Of a stretch of DNA of 5,287 nucleotides, positions 1-5,287 are shown piece after piece. Source of the DNA: Actinomycetes bacterium (GTDB lineage Bacteria > Actinomycetota > Aquicultoria > SURF-47 > JAUUWJ01); assembly GCA_030589175.1 (NCBI GenBank), contig JAUUWJ010000070.1, positions 1 through 5,287 of the forward strand. The letters are read 5' to 3'. The notes beneath the pieces are model-generated. The model ran no database searches and was not told where the DNA came from. It worked only from the letters and a program-made list of their open reading frames with translations. Each line of letters starts with the position of its first letter. Position 1 is the stretch's first letter. The position numbers and the translations under genes are program-made.

Positions 1-146
1 GAAGGTATTGAGATAACACACCTTCTTATTTGTGAGCTTAAACCATAGATTTCAGATTTTGGAAAATTCTTTGTTTGTTTGTAAATCTTTTCGACAATGT
101 CTATTGATAATTGCCAAACGGTCAAGTCTTTATATGAAGTAGCCAT
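1..146 (-). CDS. Four-helix-bundle protein, S23 / 23S rRNA intervening-sequence family (N-terminal part)
   Basis: The minus strand reads open from an ATG at 146-144 to the window edge, giving 48 complete codons and most of a Ser codon. The start MATSYKDLTVWQLSID is the family opening (Y/F-x-DL-x-VWQ), followed by a helix ending near IYKQTKNFPKSE and then IYGLSSQIRR and a segment ending SIPS, where family members normally continue with N-I-A-E-G. Known members are roughly 110-130 residues, so over half is missing at the window edge. Homologues include proteins encoded inside 23S rRNA intervening sequences and the Avd accessory protein of diversity-generating retroelements, a basic nucleic-acid-binding pentamer. 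No rRNA or reverse transcriptase is visible here, and the role of stand-alone copies is unknown. A possible -10 (TATAGT on the minus strand, 160-155) lies just upstream, without a convincing -35. The gene is divergent from the his operon and separated from it by a heptamer array. Confidence 0.85.
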   Translation of the reverse strand, partial: MATSYKDLTVWQLSIDIVEKIYKQTKNFPKSEIYGLSSQIRRCVISIP

Positions 147-202
147 TGTTAAAAACTATAACTATTGGCTGTTTTTAAAAAGACAAATCATTAAGGTACT
201 TC

Positions 203-332
203 GTGACCAATCTTTAGTGATAAATGACTAATATTCACTATAGACTCACGACAAACGACTCACCACTCACGACAACCGATTCTACTCCGACAACCGACAC
301 ACTACAACCGACAAACGATAACCGGCACTATA
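203..332. repeat. Degenerate tandem heptamer array (CAACCGA / CAAACGA / CTCACGA-like units)
   Basis: The stretch has a 7-bp period. Clear units on the + strand are CTCACGA at 245 and 266, CAAACGA at 252 and 312, CTCACCA at 259, and CAACCGA at 273, 291 and 305, with CACACTA at 298 between two of them. The phase slips once, by 4 nt, around 280-290. The core is about 243-323. Upstream (203-242) the units have decayed, but an A recurs every 7 bases (209, 216, 223, 230, 237, 244), so the array probably once extended further; that part is weak because the region is A-rich. It lies in the intergenic region upstream of the S23-like gene and ends just before the -35 of a candidate his promoter. No reading frame crosses it and no spacers are present, so it is not CRISPR. 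Confidence 0.75.
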
Positions 333-334
333 CC

Positions 335-363
335 TTGACAAGTACTTAAAAATAAGCCAAAAT
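335..363 (+). promoter_or_regulatory. Candidate sigma-70-type promoter, distal
   Basis: A perfect -35 hexamer TTGACA (335-340) is followed after 17 bases by CAAAAT (358-363), a 4 of 6 match to TATAAT. It sits immediately after the heptamer array and about 70 nt before the hisZ start. The -35 is strong and the -10 mediocre, in an AT-rich context where such matches arise easily. Confidence 0.4.
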
Positions 364-368
364 AGTAA

Positions 369-397
369 TTGACTGCTTTAATATGTTAAAGTATTAA
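369..397 (+). promoter_or_regulatory. Candidate sigma-70-type promoter, proximal to hisZ
   Basis: TTGACT (369-374, 5 of 6) is followed after 17 bases by TATTAA (392-397, 4 of 6). Transcription would start near 404 and leave a leader of about 28 nt before the hisZ ATG at 432. That is too short for a T-box or a histidine leader-peptide attenuator. An inverted repeat occupies the spacer. This or the distal candidate is the likely operon promoter, because all downstream genes as far as hisB overlap and leave no room for another. Confidence 0.4.
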
Positions 398-399
398 AG
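376..399. promoter_or_regulatory. Inverted repeat with a third half-site; possible operator
   Basis: CTTTAA (376-381) and TTAAAG (386-391) form a perfect 6+6 inverted repeat around TATG. A second copy of the right half, TTAAAG (394-399), follows so that the octamer TTAAAGTA occurs twice in tandem (386-393, 394-401). The dyad fills the -35/-10 spacer of the proximal promoter candidate, which is a typical repressor position. No regulator gene is in the window, and AT-rich DNA produces such repeats by chance, so the operator role is inference. Confidence 0.3.
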
Positions 400-431
400 T
401 ATTTTATTAATATGTCGATGTAAGTTTTATT

Positions 432-1688
432 ATGAAAAAAGAGAGAAATTCAAAACAAGACAAGTTAATAAATCCGGTTTTGCCGCCGGGGGTGAAGGAC
501 ATATTGGCCGTGGAGGCTAAAGAGCTTAAGTCTATAAAAAAGCGGCTGGCTAAGGTCTATGAGAGTTGGGGATATGAAGAAGTATTTACTCCTGCTTTTG
601 AGTACTTTGACGTCCTCTCGCTTCAGGCTGGTGAGCGTATAAAGAAGGAAATGTTTAAGTTCTTTGACGACAGAGGTGACTTACTGGCTCTGCGTCCGGA
701 TATGACAATCTCTATTGCCAGGCTTGTTTCCCAAAAAGTAAGTGAGGAAAGCCTGCCTTTACGCTTGTACTATCAATCAAATGTTTTCCGCCAACAAAAG
801 CCTTTGCAGGGACAACCCCGGGAATTTTGGCAATCGGGAGTGGAGCTCATCGGCGGCAAGCAAACCGCAGTTGATGCTGAGCTGATAATGATGCTTATTG
901 AAACCCTAAAAGCTCTGAATTTAGATAATTTTAAAATCGGCCTGGGTAGTGTAGGTTTTGTTAAAGCTTTATTGAGTGCGTTTAATAAAGACGGCTCGAA
1001 ACTTAAAACATATTTAGCTCAAAAAAATCTAGTTACAGTTAATAAAATGTTAGCCTCAAACAAGTCGGCTGCAGCAAAGAATCTGAAAAGAGTCCTCGGG
1101 TTGCGCGGAGACAAGGCGCTCTTGCAAGCTAAAAAACTATCTTTGAATAAGAAGGCGAGCCAAGAGTTGGCGAGTCTAAACAAAGTGGCTAATTTATTAA
1201 AGAAACTGGGCTACGATAAATATATTACTTATGATTTTTCTCTGGTTCCTGATTTTGAATACTACACCGGCGTGGTTTTTGAAGTTTATATCGAAGGAGT
1301 CGGCTTAGAAGTTGCCAGCGGCGGCCGCTATGACAATTTGCTTTCAAACTTAGGCCGGCCCTTTAATGCTGCCGGTTTTGCTATAGGCCTCGAAAGGCTG
1401 CACATGGCGATAGTAAGCCAAGGACAAGTGTTAGTAGAACGTAAAACAAAGATTATTCTGTCGGGAAGCTTATCTGATGAATTATACAATTTTGCAACTG
1501 ATGCAAGAAAGCAAAACAAAATTGTGAAAATATTTGCCGGTCCTGTGAAAAATCCCAAAAAGCTTTTAACAGAGAAGAAAGCCAAGTGGTTTGTAAAGCT
1601 AGGCAAGGATAAAGCGGAAATTATTGGCGTTAAGGACAGGAAAACCATAAGCAAGGCTCAACTTAGGCGGTGGTTGAAAAATGCTTAA
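432..1688 (+). CDS. hisZ: HisZ, ATP phosphoribosyltransferase regulatory subunit
   Basis: This 418-residue HisRS paralogue pairs with short HisG to form the ATP-phosphoribosyltransferase that opens histidine synthesis; HisZ supplies activation and histidine feedback control in the cytoplasm. Visible are the class II synthetase core: LPPGVKD (17-23), LALRPDMT (85-92), the motif-2-like VFRQ..GQPREFWQSGVELIGG region (118-142), EYYTGVVFE (276-284) and the motif-3-like ASGGRYDNLL (295-304) with AAGFAIGLER (313-322). It is not a tRNA synthetase: where HisRS has the catalytic Arg in RGLDYYT, this protein has PDFEYYT (273-279). Residues about 338-418 look like a shrunken anticodon-binding-type tail (KWFVKLGKDKAEIIGVKD). 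The first 16 residues are a Lys-rich extension. The ATG at 432 has no good Shine-Dalgarno sequence, but the next upstream ATGs are out of frame. The 3' end overlaps hisG by 8 nt. Confidence 0.93.
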   Translation: MKKERNSKQDKLINPVLPPGVKDILAVEAKELKSIKKRLAKVYESWGYEEVFTPAFEYFDVLSLQAGERIKKEMFKFFDDRGDLLALRPDMTISIARLVSQKVSEESLPLRLYYQSNVFRQQKPLQGQPREFWQSGVELIGGKQTAVDAELIMMLIETLKALNLDNFKIGLGSVGFVKALLSAFNKDGSKLKTYLAQKNLVTVNKMLASNKSAAAKNLKRVLGLRGDKALLQAKKLSLNKKASQELASLNKVANLLKKLGYDKYITYDFSLVPDFEYYTGVVFEVYIEGVGLEVASGGRYDNLLSNLGRPFNAAGFAIGLERLHMAIVSQGQVLVERKTKIILSGSLSDELYNFATDARKQNKIVKIFAGPVKNPKKLLTEKKAKWFVKLGKDKAEIIGVKDRKTISKAQLRRWLKNA

Positions 1689-2307
1689 AATAGCACTGTC
1701 AAAAGGCATTTTATACGATTCATCAGTTGATTTGCTTAGAAAAAGCGGAATAAAGATCGAAGAACTCGAGAAAAGCGGCCGGCGCTTACTTATTTCTTCT
1801 GCTGATAATATAACTTATATTCTTGCGAGGCCTGCCGACGTACCGACTTATGTGGAGTACGGAGCAGCTGATATAGGATTTGCCGGAAAAGATGCTTTAA
1901 TGGAGAATGAAACGGATGTTTTTGAGTTACTGGATTTAGAAATTGGTAAGTGCCGTTTTGTTTTGGCTCAACCAAAGGCTGGCCTGCAAAAGACAGGCCG
2001 CGATTATCAGAAACTCGGGCAGCTAAGAGTAGCTACAAAATACCCGGTTGTAGCGGCGAATTATCTCAGCAAAAAAGGAATTCAAGCAGAAATCATAACT
2101 CTTCGGGGCTCCATTGAACTTGCTCCTCTGACAGGTCTTGCGGATATGATAATTGATCTAACTACTACCGGCAAAACCTTGGCGGAAAATGAATTGATAG
2201 AGCTTGATGAAATAGCTAAGTGTAGCGCCCGTTTAGTAGCTAACAGCGTAAGCACTCGCTTGAAATACGAAGAAATACAGGATTTTATGAAGAGGTTGAA
2301 AGTATGA
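1681..2307 (+). CDS. hisG: HisG, ATP phosphoribosyltransferase catalytic subunit (short form)
   Basis: Catalyses ATP + PRPP to N1-(5-phosphoribosyl)-ATP, the committed step. At 208 residues it is the short form, lacking the C-terminal regulatory ACT-like domain of long HisG, so it needs HisZ, which is encoded directly upstream. Family signatures in order are KIALSKGIL (3-11), the RPADVPTYVEYGAADIGFAGKD region (50-71), RGSIELAPLTGLAD (142-155), and the PRPP-binding loop DLTTTGKTL (159-167). All key loops look intact. The ATG at 1681 lies inside the end of hisZ (8-nt overlap), with a modest AGGCGG ribosome site at 1665-1670. The stop overlaps the hisD start as ATGA. Co-translation with hisZ would help make the subunits in balance. 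Confidence 0.96.
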   Translation: MLKIALSKGILYDSSVDLLRKSGIKIEELEKSGRRLLISSADNITYILARPADVPTYVEYGAADIGFAGKDALMENETDVFELLDLEIGKCRFVLAQPKAGLQKTGRDYQKLGQLRVATKYPVVAANYLSKKGIQAEIITLRGSIELAPLTGLADMIIDLTTTGKTLAENELIELDEIAKCSARLVANSVSTRLKYEEIQDFMKRLKV

Positions 2308-3602
2308 GTATTCGACAAATTTCTTTAGCAAAATATTTTGATAAAGAGAAACTGCTCTCGATGCTAAACCGCAACATGTTGGAGGATGAAGCAAAGCTAA
2401 AGCAAGTACGTTCGATATTAAAACAAATTCGCACACAGGGCGATAAAGCTCTTTTTGAGATTCTCAAGCAAATCGAAGGTCAGGATTTTACGGCTGAAAA
2501 TCTCTCAGTCGAAGCGAGAGATATAAAAAATGCTGTTTCCAGGATAGAAAAAGACTTATATAAAAGTTTACAAGTTGCTGCTCGGAAGATTAAGAAATAC
2601 CACCAAAATCAAACTGTCAAAAGTTGGTTTGTTGAAGAAAAAGGCATGAAAAGCGGTATGATTGTAAGGCCGCTGGAGCGAGTAGGAATATACGTACCGG
2701 GTGGAGAAGCTACTTATCCTTCAACTTTGTTGATGAACGTCATTCCCGCTCAAATTGCTGGTGTGAAAGATATTGTAGTTTGCACGCCGGCAAATGCCGA
2801 GGGGAAAGTTAATGATGTCATTCTAACGGCAGCTAATATTTTGAATATAAAGAAGGTCTATAAAATAGGTGGTGCCCAGGCTATCGGAGCAATGGCCTAT
2901 GGCACGCAAACTTTATCTAAAGTCGATAAAATTACTGGCCCGGGCAACATATATGTAACTTTGGCCAAGAAAGAGGTATTCGGGACGGTTGGAATCGATA
3001 TGCTGGCCGGTCCTAGCGAAGTCGTGATTCTTGCAGACGACGAAGCAAATCCTGAGATTATTGCATCCGATATGCTTGCTCAAGCAGAGCACGGTTCAGG
3101 AGCCATGGCTATTCTGATTACCGACTCAAAAGAACTTTCTGAAAAAGTCAAGACTGATCTTGAAACGCAGTTGAAAATAATTTCCAGAAATAACGCTCAA
3201 AAGAGCTTGGCTGATTTTGGCTTGATAATAGATGTATCGGATATTAATGTCGGTTTAGATGTCCTAAATGCAATTGGTGCTGAGCACTTAGTGCTTTACA
3301 CAAGCAATTACACTGACATATTGCCGAAAGTTAAGACGGCCGGAGCTATTTTGGCAGGAAAAAACAGTGCGGTGGCTTTGGGGGACTATGCAGCCGGGCC
3401 GAATCACACTTTACCGACGATGGGTAACGCCGCTTTTTCATCGCCTCTCTCAGTTGATGACTTCCTCAAGAAATCGAGTTTTCTTGAAGTTAATGAAGAA
3501 GGTCTGGAAGAGTTGGCCCCTACGGTAGAAACTATTGCTAGAGCTGAAGGTCTAGATGCTCACGCTAATTCGGTTGAGATAAGGCGGAAATCAAATGATT
3601 GA
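2304..3602 (+). CDS. hisD: HisD, histidinol dehydrogenase
   Basis: NAD-dependent, zinc-containing enzyme that oxidises L-histidinol through histidinal to L-histidine, the last two chemical steps of the pathway. The 432-residue length is normal. Conserved segments are VGIYVPGGEATYPST (127-141), KITGPGNIYV (209-218), IDMLAGPSEV (231-240), QAEH (260-263), AEHL (326-329), GDYAAGPNHTLPT (360-372) and GLDAHA (416-421). By comparison with the E. coli enzyme, the zinc ligands would be Q260, H263, D361 and H420, and the catalytic pair E327/H328; all are present with a constant offset of one residue. The start ATG overlaps the hisG stop by 4 nt and has a GAGG ribosome site at 2292-2295. The end overlaps the HAD gene by 8 nt, placing HisD beside the probable supplier of its substrate histidinol. 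Confidence 0.97.
   Translation: MSIRQISLAKYFDKEKLLSMLNRNMLEDEAKLKQVRSILKQIRTQGDKALFEILKQIEGQDFTAENLSVEARDIKNAVSRIEKDLYKSLQVAARKIKKYHQNQTVKSWFVEEKGMKSGMIVRPLERVGIYVPGGEATYPSTLLMNVIPAQIAGVKDIVVCTPANAEGKVNDVILTAANILNIKKVYKIGGAQAIGAMAYGTQTLSKVDKITGPGNIYVTLAKKEVFGTVGIDMLAGPSEVVILADDEANPEIIASDMLAQAEHGSGAMAILITDSKELSEKVKTDLETQLKIISRNNAQKSLADFGLIIDVSDINVGLDVLNAIGAEHLVLYTSNYTDILPKVKTAGAILAGKNSAVALGDYAAGPNHTLPTMGNAAFSSPLSVDDFLKKSSFLEVNEEGLEELAPTVETIARAEGLDAHANSVEIRRKSND
3581..3587 (+). promoter_or_regulatory. Ribosome binding site supporting the start at 3595
   Basis: AAGGCGG lies 7 nt before the ATG at 3595, inside the last codons of hisD. The alternative in-frame ATG at 3646, which would begin the HAD protein at MLKDIEAV, has only A-rich sequence before it. 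This favours the upstream start and coupling to hisD. Confidence 0.5.
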
Positions 3603-4536
3603 TACTAAAAATAACAATATTATCGTAAAAGAAGAAGCAAGAAATATGCTCAAAGATATTGAAGCTGTTGTTTTTGATATTGACGGTGTTCTAATTGATG
3701 TGAGCAAATCTTTTAGGGTGACCATTGGTAAAGCGGTGCAATATTTCTTTATTGAAATTCTGAAATATGAAGGTGATGAGCAGTTGGTAAAACCTGAAGA
3801 AATCCAGCTGTTCAAAGATGCCGGCGGTTTTAACAACGATTGGGAGTTAACCGAAAGCCTTGCTCTTTTTTATATTGCTAAGTCAGTTATGTTTAATAGC
3901 CGTGATCTTGCTGTTTTGCGCTTTCAAGAACCGTTTATAGAAAACTTTATCTTTACGGGCGTAAAGGAATTTGAGTATGCTGCTTTCTCACTCCTAGAAG
4001 ACAATAAAGACAAAAAGACGGTACAAGGTCTTTGGAATAAAGCGCTTATAAGGCAGATTTTTCAAGAAATGTATGCCGGCCGAGAATTCTGTAATAAGTT
4101 TTACGGATATGAACCCGCTTATATAAAGAAAGAAACCGGCACAATAAAAGAAGAAGTATCACTTATAGACAAAAGTTTGATTGACTTGCCCGTAGCAATA
4201 CTTAGCGGCCGGGCACAACCTGAAGTTGACGCTGCGATGAAATTGACCGGGCTAAGTGTCGAAGACGAGCTGATTGTAAGTGATAACGGTCGGTTTAAAA
4301 CAAAGCCAAATCCTCAGTCACTAGAGTATTTAAGTGATAAAATGAATATTAATCTTGGGATCTATATCGGCGATGTTATGGACGACTTGCTGATAGTAAA
4401 GAATTATAACAAGAAAAAAAATAGTAAGAAACGTTTTCTGAGCGCTATGGTTACAAAATCAGTTGATAGATTTAAGAGCGCCGATATTATCGCTCAAAAT
4501 GTAAATGACGTGTTAAGGTTGATGAGAAGTGGCTAG
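3595..4536 (+). CDS. HAD-superfamily phosphatase, candidate histidinol-phosphate phosphatase
   Basis: All four HAD motifs are present in this 313-residue protein: motif I FDIDGVL (27-33, nucleophile D28, general acid/base D30), motif II LSGR (203-206), motif III Lys in KPNP (237-240) and motif IV IGDVMDDL (258-265). The DVS-S-R run after motif I and GGFNNDW (77-83) resemble a HAD subfamily IA group (TIGR01548-like) that I recall near histidine genes in other organisms; that match is from memory. The cap region between motifs I and II is long (about 35-200), making the protein larger than usual HAD-IA enzymes of about 220-240 residues. It has no signal peptide or membrane segment. It overlaps hisD and hisB by 8 nt each. 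Since HisB here lacks a phosphatase domain, histidinol-phosphate hydrolysis is the most likely role, but the substrate is inferred from context only. The start could instead be the ATG at 3646. Confidence 0.85.
   Translation: MIDTKNNNIIVKEEARNMLKDIEAVVFDIDGVLIDVSKSFRVTIGKAVQYFFIEILKYEGDEQLVKPEEIQLFKDAGGFNNDWELTESLALFYIAKSVMFNSRDLAVLRFQEPFIENFIFTGVKEFEYAAFSLLEDNKDKKTVQGLWNKALIRQIFQEMYAGREFCNKFYGYEPAYIKKETGTIKEEVSLIDKSLIDLPVAILSGRAQPEVDAAMKLTGLSVEDELIVSDNGRFKTKPNPQSLEYLSDKMNINLGIYIGDVMDDLLIVKNYNKKKNSKKRFLSAMVTKSVDRFKSADIIAQNVNDVLRLMRSG
4515..4520 (+). promoter_or_regulatory. Ribosome binding site for the GTG start of hisB
   Basis: AAGGTT lies about 9-10 nt before the GTG at 4529. No ATG occurs in frame until residue 40, which lies beyond the conserved N-terminal RKTKET region, so the GTG must be the start. 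Confidence 0.5.
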
Positions 4537-5137
4537 AAAGAAAGAATTAAAACGAAAAACAAAAGAAACTGATATAAATATATCGCTTAATATTGATGGG
4601 GAAGGTAATTGCGATATTAAAACTGGGTTACCTTTTTTTAATCACATGCTGGAAAATTTGGCTAAACACGCTCTTTTTGATTTAGATGTAAAAGTTGTTA
4701 AGGGTGATATAGAAGTTGACGCTCATCATACGGTCGAAGATGTTGGGCTTGGTTTGGGAGAAGTTCTAAATAAGGCGCTGGGTGATAAGAAATCGATTAA
4801 AAGGTATGGGAAATCGATTTTACCTATGGACGAAGCGCTTTCTATGGTAGCAGTAGATTTGAGCGATCGACCCTATTTGGTCTTTGATGTTGATATCCCG
4901 ACTCTAAATGATTATATTCCAGAAGAATTTGTTAAATTTAATCCTCAGTTAGTAAAAGAGTTTTTTCAGGCTTTTGTTAATAAGGCGGGTATTAACCTAC
5001 ATATTAAGCTCATTTATGGCGATAATTTACATCACATAATTGAATCAGTGTTTAAGGGAGTGGCAAAAGCCTTAGAAGAAGCTTGCCAAATAAATAAAAG
5101 ACAAGAAGGTGTGCCTTCAACAAAAGGTAAATTATAA
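4529..5137 (+). CDS. hisB: HisB, imidazoleglycerol-phosphate dehydratase (monofunctional)
   Basis: Dehydrates D-erythro-imidazole glycerol phosphate to imidazole acetol phosphate, a manganese-dependent step. The 202 residues match a stand-alone dehydratase; the N-terminal HAD phosphatase of the enterobacterial bifunctional HisB is absent. The family pattern is complete: RKTKET (9-14), TGLPFFNHML (32-41), DAHHTVEDVG (64-73), PMDEAL (99-104), LHHIIESVFKG (167-177) and the terminal VPSTKGKL (195-202). Metal ligands should come from the two duplicated HHxxE motifs, H66/H67/E70 and H168/H169/E172. Small departures are FFNHML where FFDHML is common, and SDRPY where SGRPY is usual. Translation starts at GTG inside the end of the HAD gene (8-nt overlap). 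It is followed by an 85-nt gap, the only real gap inside the operon as seen here. Confidence 0.96.
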   Translation: MARKKELKRKTKETDINISLNIDGEGNCDIKTGLPFFNHMLENLAKHALFDLDVKVVKGDIEVDAHHTVEDVGLGLGEVLNKALGDKKSIKRYGKSILPMDEALSMVAVDLSDRPYLVFDVDIPTLNDYIPEEFVKFNPQLVKEFFQAFVNKAGINLHIKLIYGDNLHHIIESVFKGVAKALEEACQINKRQEGVPSTKGKL

Positions 5138-5190
5138 GAAGACGAGAGTTTATTTAAATGGCCTCTTTTAAAGACGGCTGTCAAATCCAA

Positions 5191-5218
5191 CAACGAAAAA
5201 CGATCAACGAACAACGGA
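5191..5218. repeat. Short tandem heptamer array upstream of hisH
   Basis: Four consecutive 7-mers read CAACGAA (5191), AAACGAT (5198), CAACGAA (5205) and CAACGGA (5212). The period matches the array upstream of hisZ, and the units are close to its CAACCGA and CAAACGA. It fills the 3' part of the hisB-hisH gap and ends 4 nt before the hisH ATG, so its last unit provides the only GGA available as a ribosome site. There is no S23-like gene next to this copy. Confidence 0.65.
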
Positions 5219-5222
5219 ATTT

Positions 5223-5287
5223 ATGCTAGCCATAATAGACTACGGGAGCGGGAATTTAAGAAGCGTTGAAAAAGCTTTCGAATCTCT
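5223..5287 (+). CDS. hisH: HisH, imidazole glycerol phosphate synthase glutaminase subunit (N-terminal fragment)
   Basis: Twenty-one codons plus two bases run to the window edge, starting MLAIIDYGSGNLRSVEKAF. The IDYGSGNL-S-V-KA pattern is the characteristic N-terminus of HisH, the class I glutamine amidotransferase that feeds ammonia to HisF. The catalytic Cys-His-Glu triad would lie beyond the window. Its place after hisB fits common his gene order. The ribosome site is weak: only GGA at 5216-5218, 4 nt before the ATG and contributed by the heptamer array. Unlike all upstream genes in the operon, it is not overlapped with its predecessor, so it may be less tightly coupled in translation. 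Confidence 0.9.
   Translation, partial: MLAIIDYGSGNLRSVEKAFES

Noticed and set aside
141..176. Terminator-like AGCCA ... TGGCT followed by GTTTTT
   Set aside because: The stem is only 5 bp with a 20-nt loop and overlaps the start codon of the minus-strand gene; no + strand gene ends before it.
203..332. CRISPR array
   Set aside because: Units are 7 bp with no spacers, and there are no cas genes; the pattern is simple tandem repetition.
332..431. T-box riboswitch or histidine attenuator before hisZ
   Set aside because: The stretch is too short and AT-rich, with no T-box core, no His-rich leader ORF and no GC-rich hairpin followed by a T run.
1328..1654. Minus-strand open frames inside hisZ, hisG, hisD, the HAD gene and hisB
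   Set aside because: They lie opposite strongly conserved coding sequence, resemble no known family, and are antisense shadows.
432..1688. hisZ as histidyl-tRNA synthetase (hisS)
   Set aside because: The catalytic Arg motif RGLDYYT is replaced by PDFEYYT, the C-terminal anticodon domain is reduced, and a short hisG overlaps directly downstream; all point to HisZ.
5141..5171. Possible terminator after hisB (GAGAG ... CTCTT then T-rich)
   Set aside because: The stem is 5 bp with one wobble pair and the T run is short; hisH follows at once in the same operon order, so termination is unlikely.
5158..5229. A 23-codon ORF (ATG at 5158, TAG at 5227-5229) spanning the hisB-hisH gap and overlapping the hisH start
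   Set aside because: It has no ribosome site, no recognisable sequence and no run of His codons for a leader peptide, and half of it is the heptamer array read through. Stop-free reading is expected for a repeat of this composition.

Overview
The window holds most of a bacterial histidine biosynthesis operon on the + strand, preceded by a divergent partial gene and a degenerate heptamer repeat array. The host cannot be named from sequence alone. UGA ends hisG and hisD, so the code is standard (table 11). Composition is AT-leaning, genes are tightly overlapped, and ATP phosphoribosyltransferase is the split short HisG plus HisZ type. An S23/Avd-like four-helix-bundle gene sits next to 7-bp repeats. 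Together these fit an uncultivated candidate-phylum-type bacterium (for example Margulisbacteria, Omnitrophota or Patescibacteria-like); this is a low-confidence inference.

Layout. Positions 1-146 (- strand) are the N-terminal part of a four-helix-bundle (S23 / 23S rRNA intervening-sequence) protein cut by the window edge. Positions 147-431 are non-coding: an AT-rich leader for the divergent gene, a 7-bp-period array (about 203-332, clearest at 243-323), then an AT-rich promoter region with two candidate promoters and an inverted repeat in front of hisZ. From 432 to 5137 five genes run without gaps: hisZ, hisG, hisD, a HAD-superfamily phosphatase, and hisB. Every junction overlaps (8, 4, 8 and 8 nt), which implies one transcript with translational coupling. 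An 85-nt gap (5138-5222) follows, carrying a second short heptamer array, and then hisH begins at 5223 and runs off the window.

How the genes work together. HisZ and HisG form the feedback-controlled first enzyme (ATP + PRPP to phosphoribosyl-ATP). HisH is one half of the imidazole glycerol phosphate synthase, HisB dehydrates its product, and HisD oxidises histidinol to histidine. HisB here is monofunctional and lacks the phosphatase domain found in the enterobacterial fusion. The HAD protein lodged between hisD and hisB is therefore the obvious candidate for the otherwise missing histidinol-phosphate phosphatase. hisC, hisA, hisF, hisI and hisE are not in the window and may lie downstream.

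The least ordinary features are the heptamer arrays (one beside the S23-like gene, a related short one in front of hisH) and the long-capped HAD protein.
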